Assembly: GCA_028565635.1 (NCBI GenBank)
Contig: JAOXYB010046003.1
Coordinates: 1 to 12,330, forward strand
DNA from: Phoronis ovalis
Taxonomy: Eukaryota > Phoronida > Phoronidae
Direction of reading: 5' to 3'
DNA length: 12,330 nt
Shown: positions 8,082-12,330 of the stretch, in pieces
How the letters are laid out: every line of letters starts with the position of its first letter
Numbering within the stretch: the stretch's first letter is position 1
The notes under the pieces: model-generated
Told to the model about the DNA's origin: nothing
What the model saw: only the letters and a program-made list of their open reading frames with translations
The model's database searches: none
Program-made: the position numbers and the translations under genes

Positions 8082-8705
8082 TTATAATGAGACTGAAACT
8101 GAGGGGCGGATATATTTCTTAAAGGCTTCCGAATGCCATCTCCCCAAGACCCGGATTTGTGCATCGCACAAACCATTCTCTGCTGCCAGGAAAGCCGCAC
8201 CAATTCTGAAACTATGAGACTTGTACAGCGAAGGATCTAATCCAGTGAAGGTGATAGAGTTCTTTCGTTCCTGGACGAAGTATTGTCGACTTATTGGTTT
8301 ATTATCCGGGTGGCAAAATAGGGGACCTGGAGCTGACCCTCGGACTTGGAGATACGATGAGGTGACTTGTAAGGGGCAAATAACTGGATTGTCCTGCGGT
8401 TGAAATACTACAGTGTGTGGTTTACCAAGCCGATTATGCTTAAATGTAGAAACCGTGATCTCCATATCTGGAACTGCACCAGCGGATAGTTGTGTAAGCT
8501 TCAATTTGGAATAAAGGATACAAGAATTTTCTAATTGCGTAGCTGTCAGCTCGCCATTTCTGAAAAAACCAAAGAAAGCCACGACAAACATAGATCGTAA
8601 CATTAGGCTATAGTACGGGGAGGATACAGTATGATTTAGACTTTGACACAGCTGAACAAGTATAGCCCATAGTAAAAAAGATATTTGCAAAAAACTATCC
8701 CATGG
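8082..8705 (-). CDS. Tyrosine recombinase catalytic domain of a YR transposon (N-terminally truncated)
   Basis: The frame opens after a TGA at 8708-8706 and gives about 207 residues to the stop; no ATG starts it. Counting from the TTG at 8690, Arg box I is R44 in FFGFFRNGEL, the beta-hairpin lysine is probably K84 in STFKHNRLG, box II is H159 and R162 in HSFRIGAA, the second-His position is W185 in LGRW, and the nucleophile is Y193 in FKKYIRP. All six catalytic positions are thus filled. This lineage (Crypton and DIRS/Ngaro integrases of animals) cuts and joins DNA via a 3'-phosphotyrosine. The N-terminal SAM-like DNA-binding domain is missing: upstream is a repeat-rich block (8706-9110). A good acceptor, CTTTTTTACTATGGG then TTGTTCAG, ends at about 8650, so the domain could be a spliced exon. 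The gene looks like a relic lacking a partner domain, though the catalytic part is unbroken. Confidence 0.85.
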   Translation of the reverse strand, partial: PWDSFLQISFLLWAILVQLCQSLNHTVSSPYYSLMLRSMFVVAFFGFFRNGELTATQLENSCILYSKLKLTQLSAGAVPDMEITVSTFKHNRLGKPHTVVFQPQDNPVICPLQVTSSYLQVRGSAPGPLFCHPDNKPISRQYFVQERKNSITFTGLDPSLYKSHSFRIGAAFLAAENGLCDAQIRVLGRWHSEAFKKYIRPSVSVSL

Positions 8706-9110
8706 TCAAAATTATCAAATAAACAAATTAGAAAGACATCTCAGGCCACACCAAAAATAAAAGTTACAAAAGCCCTCAAAAACTGAGTCGGTAGGGTGGT
8801 TTTTATTTTAATTTTAAAAAACTGTTTAACGGGCGAAAGCCTTTAAAAAAATGAATTGGTCATGCTTTCTTAGTGTTAAAAAAAATATTTTTGAATCAAA
8901 CAACACCACGAGAATTTGTGCGAGTTGAGTTTTTGATTTTTTTACAGTAAAATACCGAAATTTGAAGTGGTCAGGCCCGTTAAACAAGTTTTTAGAAAAA
9001 TAAAAGTTAAAACGCCAAAACTTGAAATGGTCATGCCTGTTAAACAAGGTTTATTTTTGGTCTTGCCTCATGGTAAAAATTTTGGCTTAAAAAAGGGGGC
9101 CCATGGGACA
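8706..9110. repeat. Repeat-rich block interrupting the recombinase 5' side
   Basis: Two direct copies offset by 60 bases (8958-8989, 9018-9049) share CTTGAARTGGTCA, GCC and GTTAAACAAG. A reverse copy at about 8805-8834 (TTTAACGGGC) pairs with 8975-9005 (GCCCGTTAAACA), giving ~30-base imperfect arms around a 140-base loop. CCCATGG occurs near both edges (8698-8704 and 9098-9106). This may be an inserted non-autonomous element. Frames across it merely translate the repeat. Confidence 0.6.
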
Positions 9111-9701
9111 GCAAATATATACAGTCACTTTAAATGATAGTCCCCCGTGTATATATAGTGTTGAAGCAAGCTGCATTTACTGTGATCATCAATTTTCATT
9201 CAACTGTATTCTATCTTGTGGGTTCATTATATGAAAAATCTAGCAATGATTGATGTCTAGTACTTTGTGAGATGTTTGTCTTTAATCTGATGCAGCGAAA
9301 AGTTAAAAGCACTAGACGATAGCATACATATATAAAAGATAATGCCAAATTTAAATATTATCTATTCAGTGATGTGTAGCCATGATACTGCAATCTCGAG
9401 GTTTTAGAAACAAATCATCCAACATATTATCAATAGGATATTCATAATAGCAGAATAAACAGATTGATTTAATTTTAATACCCATTGCATGTAGTGCATA
9501 GACTAACATGACTTTAAATGATAGCTCAGTTGTTTATATGATAAATAAAAGTGTTATGTGTTTCTATTATATGTCAGTATCAGTGCATTGTTATGCATTT
9601 CTTTTTCCTTATATGCCAGTACACGAACACCTTAATTTCTAAAGAATGAAGTGAAATTAATATTCATACCACTTCCTTAAAAACTCCTTTTTTATTTTCA
9701 G
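9111..9701. other. AT-rich intergenic stretch
   Basis: No long frame, repeat pair or RNA gene is evident. TTTAAATGATAG recurs at about 9130 and 9512, too short to interpret. It ends in a strong polypyrimidine tract and CAG (9686-9701). Confidence 0.5.
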
Positions 9702-9772
9702 GAACTATGGATAACCAGTCTGAATATAATGTTCGAAAACTTTATCCTGTCTTGGAGTGCATGAAGTTTTAA
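9702..9772 (+). CDS. Candidate short terminal exon of an unknown gene
   Basis: CTCCTTTTTTATTTTCAG (ends 9701) is a near-ideal acceptor. After two bases completing a codon, the frame reads TMDNQSEYNVRKL then YPVLECMKF and stops at TAA 9770-9772. The residue mix looks protein-like, but 23 codons is too short for a domain call. A second phase also stays open for 20 codons, which weakens the case. No upstream exon was found in this window; one would have to lie left of the recombinase relic or use a distant donor. Confidence 0.25.
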
Positions 9773-10786
9773 TAATTATTGTGTAATAACCAGAATTTCT
9801 TATCAAAATCTTAACCGACAATTTATATTTAATTGCTTTTAATTACTTCTTTTGGCATATCACACATTCACAGTAGAACACAGCAATGTAATTTTTGTTA
9901 TAAAATTAAAAAATTTTACGAAATGTCTTTGTCTGAAGTTAATAGATTAGATTTTAATATACCACCGTAACCAGGAATTTTTTACATCGCCAACCTTTCA
10001 AGAAAGTGTTGGGTTTGCATTTTGTTCAGAAACAAATTTATTATTTCAGGTTAACTACCTTGTACTTTAAAAGAGCATGGTAGTTATTGATTATGTTTAT
10101 TCACTATAAACAAGCAATAAAAGTAATGCCAAGTTATTACCTAAATATACAGATTTTCTTTAATTTCCATTATGACGTAAACTTATGATTATTTAGTGTA
10201 TTACTAAGTTGTAGGTTGTGACAAAACACATCAGGCAGCGAGATAACAATGAACAGAAGTTCTTTCTAATAAAGTAATTGGAATTGGTAATTCATGCATA
10301 GTCTAGTTGTTTATCCCAATTTTGATATCTTAGCAGAAATTGTAGGGTCATTTAAACAGTTAGGGTATCAAAATTAATTTCTTTATATGTTAGTTATAAA
10401 TATCATGAAAGTACAACAAGAAATATAAACAATCCAATACACATGATATATCAAGTATATTGTGAACAAACTTTCACACTAAGTGAATAATTAATTTGCA
10501 AACCTCAATCAGTGATATTGTTTATTGGCAAAACTTAACAAGGCTATAATGAGAATCATCATAACAAGCTGCTTAAATTGACCACTTGGCCAAAGCAATT
10601 GCATATTATGAATATCAATTGTACCTGTTTAGAAGTAGTTTCATTTAAGGGGGCGAGAACCGTTTATTTCTTAGTTATCTTTGTTACAATGTATCTTTAG
10701 AACTATAAACTAAAAGTATTATAATGTATACATTTTCTTTTTAGTCATTTTTTTTCTTTCAATTCGACTACATTTTCGTCCAATTT
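9773..10786. other. AT-rich region, no gene seen
   Basis: No frame of interest on either strand. One further acceptor-like tract (TTATTATTTCAG at 10039-10050) leads into a quickly closed frame. The stretch could be intron or intergenic. Confidence 0.5.
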
Positions 10787-10800
10787 GTTGCCATGGTAAC
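10787..10800. promoter_or_regulatory. RFX X-box motif
   Basis: GTTGCCATGGTAAC fits the RFX X-box consensus GTNRCC-N(0-3)-RGYAAC at every position, with a 2-base spacer. RFX factors drive ciliary and other genes in animals. No downstream gene start is certain: the next promoter-like cluster is about 580 bases to the right. The motif may also belong to a dispersed repeat. Confidence 0.5.
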
Positions 10801-11060
10801 GGAATTTCTGCCATTTACCGCAAAAACTATAGTTTTAACTTTATAAGAATTTAACTTTAAATCATGTGTCTAGCAAAAAATGTGTCAAAATTTTGATGCC
10901 CATCTCATAATTTGCAAAATTGTTTCAAAGGCGTGCCATTGATTTGAAATTTGGGCATCTACAATGTTATTCCGAACATGTCCCTGAAAATAAAAGTAGA
11001 CGCACTTTCAAAAATCTTAGACACAATATTGAGGATCAATGTGTCTTGCGATATAGCCAC

Positions 11061-11101
11061 TATATATATATATATATATATAATTATATATATATATATA
11101 T
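11061..11101. repeat. TA microsatellite
   Basis: About 20 TA units with one TAAT interruption. Open frames here (YIYIYI) come only from the repeat. Confidence 0.95.
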
Positions 11102-11363
11102 GTACTAAAACTTTTCATAACACACTGGGATAATAAGTTAAATTAATTCAAATCACAGAAGATACCACAAATTCAAAAGCCTAGAAAATCGAGATATCAA
11201 TCCTATAAAGTTCAAACAGTCCTCGTGGAGCAATTTTCACTCCAAAATAGCGGGGAAACCATTCGTTTGTAAGCTGAATAGCATATAAAATATGTTTCGA
11301 CACATGCCTACAAAATTTCGGTCCATGATTGATCAAAAAATGGCAAAATGATCGAATGGGAAG

Positions 11364-11440
11364 CCAATTGCTTGAAAACTTTGATCACGTGACCTGGATT
11401 ATTCATTATGTGGGCGGGCTTTTCATATTATGGATATATA
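11364..11440 (+). promoter_or_regulatory. Core-promoter-like cluster (CCAAT, E-box, GC-box, TATA)
   Basis: In 77 bases, on the plus strand: CCAAT at 11364-11368, the palindrome TCACGTGA at 11385-11392 (USF/MITF-type E-box), GGGCGGG at 11412-11418 (Sp/KLF type), and TATATA at 11435-11440. Spacing fits a polymerase II promoter with initiation near 11465. The decayed-looking frame starts immediately downstream, which supports a real, possibly dead, promoter. Motif matches alone do not prove activity. Confidence 0.45.
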
Positions 11441-11445
11441 GGTGA

Positions 11446-11738
11446 ACACATGTTTATAATACGCTTCCAAGTGAAGATTTATTTGTTGCAACTTATGTGA
11501 AAATAATTGATGATCACGATGCCTACAAGTAGAAAAGAAACTTCGAAAAGGCAACAGAGAAGCTGGTGAAGGAATGCAAGGAATATGGACGAGTTTAGCA
11601 TAAGTTAACCAAACTTAACGATGGTACTCGGTATCACACTGACCCAGGACCCTGGAACGTCGCGATATTCTCACCCTTGTTACGCATCGCAAACCAACTC
11701 TCCAGTTGATTGTAAAAGGAACCTTTGTCCGAGAGCTT
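11446..11738 (+). pseudogene. Decayed coding sequence, family not recognised
   Basis: One frame after a TGA at 11443 reads with protein-like composition but has TAG at 11530-11532 and 11596-11598. Segments are SEDLFVATYVKIIDDHDAYK, then KRNFEKATEKLVKECKEYGR, then HKLTKLNDGTRYHTDPG. Near 11640-11655 the better-looking frame shifts by -1 to RTLERRDILTLV and HRKPTLQLIVKGTFVREL, ending in TAA at 11739-11741, right at the start of the inverted repeat. The middle segment looks like an amphipathic charged helix. Two in-frame stops plus a shift indicate a pseudogene. A competing 19-codon ATG frame (11510-11569) exists. I cannot name the family. Confidence 0.4.
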
Positions 11739-11739
11739 T

Positions 11740-11885
11740 AACAAGACATTTGTCATGTCTAATGCCCATCCAATGTGTAGGATTATATTTTTTTAACATT
11801 ATTGGTTGTTTACATTAGAAAAGAATAGAATACATCATGCATTATAATCTGGTTTATCATTGTGGGGTACTCTTATTCAAAATGA
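11740..11885 (-). repeat. Right arm of the ~145-bp inverted repeat
   Basis: Reverse complement of 1-144, about 96% identical by eye. Its inner edge meets the stop of the decayed frame; its outer edge is at or beyond 11885, since the left partner is cut by the window. No matching target duplication is visible between GAGAGCTTT before it and CTGTATCTG after it. Confidence 0.9.
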
Positions 11886-12235
11886 CTGTATCTGTCTGAT
11901 GCTTTACCCCCGGGGGAGAACTGACCATATTTTTAGATGGGTATGTGCAGCCCAAACTCAAAATATCCACCCATTTCTAAGGATTTGATCTCAAAAATTG
12001 GTCCACTTTTAGGGTTTTCTGTCGCAAAAAGGACCAATTTTTTAGGTTTTTTCTTGAAAAACTTCCCTGGAATTGCTACCTTTAAATAAAATTGGGAAAA
12101 AATGACCTATTTTTAGGGTTTGTTGAAAAGGGGACCAATCTCTATGGACATTTCTGTAAAAAGTCAATCCATTTTAGGGATTAATTTGTGAAAAAGTGAC
12201 CCGTTTGGGCTCCCAATGTATGGCCTTCTTAGAAC
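11886..12235. repeat. Degenerate ~31-bp tandem repeat with a GC-rich leader
   Basis: After TTTACCCCCGGGGGAG (11903-11918), a loose unit recurs: a run of A, then GNGACC or GGACC, then AATTTTTAGGGTTT and TTGTG or similar. Clear starts are near 12026, 12097, 12126, 12157 and 12191, with step 29-34 where adjacent. The layout recalls terminal regions of dispersed transposons seen in marine invertebrates, from memory only. No frame survives. Confidence 0.6.
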
Positions 12236-12330
12236 CACCTTTGAATTATTGTTGGTGTTAAGGCAAGTACCACAGAAATTGTTGTTCTGTTTGACGAATC
12301 ATTGAACAAAAAATTACAAGGAAAACAGAT
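12236..12330. other. Window end, nothing recognised
   Basis: Unique-looking AT-rich sequence with no motif or frame I can support. Confidence 0.4.

Noticed and set aside
7679-8203. 174-codon minus-strand frame
   Set aside because: It overlaps the end of the recombinase in another frame and otherwise translates the 26-bp motif copies and AT-rich spacers; composition is not protein-like.
8221-8403. Plus-strand frame opposite the recombinase
   Set aside because: Antisense shadow of the catalytic domain.
8826-9047. 73-codon minus-strand frame with repeated HFKF motifs
   Set aside because: The motif repetition is the translation of the 60-base direct repeat.
10920-11133. Two overlapping plus-strand frames ending in YIYIYI
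   Set aside because: Kept open by the TA microsatellite.
11621-11818. 65-codon plus-strand frame starting at an ATG
   Set aside because: A third frame across the decayed sequence that runs into the inverted repeat; the other two frames look more protein-like.
1-11885. A single 11.9-kb transposon bounded by the inverted repeats
   Set aside because: The interior holds a host-type exon, a complete LU gene and relics of several unrelated elements, and no target duplication can be checked on the left. It is kept only as an open question.

Overview
The window looks like an AT-rich stretch of an invertebrate nuclear genome. The likeliest source is a lophotrochozoan, probably a mollusc. The evidence is spliced genes with GT-AG introns, introns crowded with microsatellites and decayed transposons, a LINE C-terminal fragment, and a tyrosine recombinase of the type carried by eukaryotic YR transposons. 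There is no bacterial-style operon, rRNA, tRNA or CRISPR array. The species cannot be fixed from the sequence alone.

Layout. 1-144 is one arm of a ~145-bp inverted repeat whose partner is at 11740-11885. 416-676 (+) looks like the last exon of a gene entering from the left, resembling the C-terminal beta domain of GH31 alpha-glucosidases. 677-1503 is 3' UTR and AT-rich intergenic DNA, and 1504-1869 (+) is the 3' end of a LINE ORF2. From 6082 down to 2379 (-) lies the only complete gene I can reconstruct: a three-exon, 115-residue, ten-cysteine Ly-6/uPAR (LU) protein with signal peptide and GPI-type tail. The exons were joined by splice signals and matching phases. Its introns hold microsatellites, an ~18-unit array of palindromic repeats (3826-4500) and a mariner-type non-autonomous element with a TA duplication (4565-5470).

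6370-6577 is a tandem duplication. 6858-9110 is a remnant YR element on the minus strand. It comprises a catalytic domain with an apparently intact R-K-H-R-W-Y set (8082-8705), four copies of a 26-bp motif with inverted ends (7513-8033), and a 150-bp direct repeat pair (7290-7439, 6858-7007) around a 282-bp spacer. The layout recalls the split direct repeats of DIRS/Ngaro retroelements.

9110-11360 is mostly featureless, with one candidate short terminal exon (9702-9772, +), a perfect RFX X-box (10787-10800) and a TA microsatellite. 11364-11440 packs CCAAT, E-box, GC-box and TATA motifs just upstream of a frame that looks like decayed coding sequence (11446-11738). That frame ends where the right inverted repeat starts. 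11886-12235 is degenerate tandem repeat.

The most notable items are the YR element with its four-copy motif, the near-identical inverted repeats 11.6 kb apart, the intronic palindrome array and the intact LU gene. None of the genes look functionally linked; the region reads as two ordinary genes in repeat-rich DNA.
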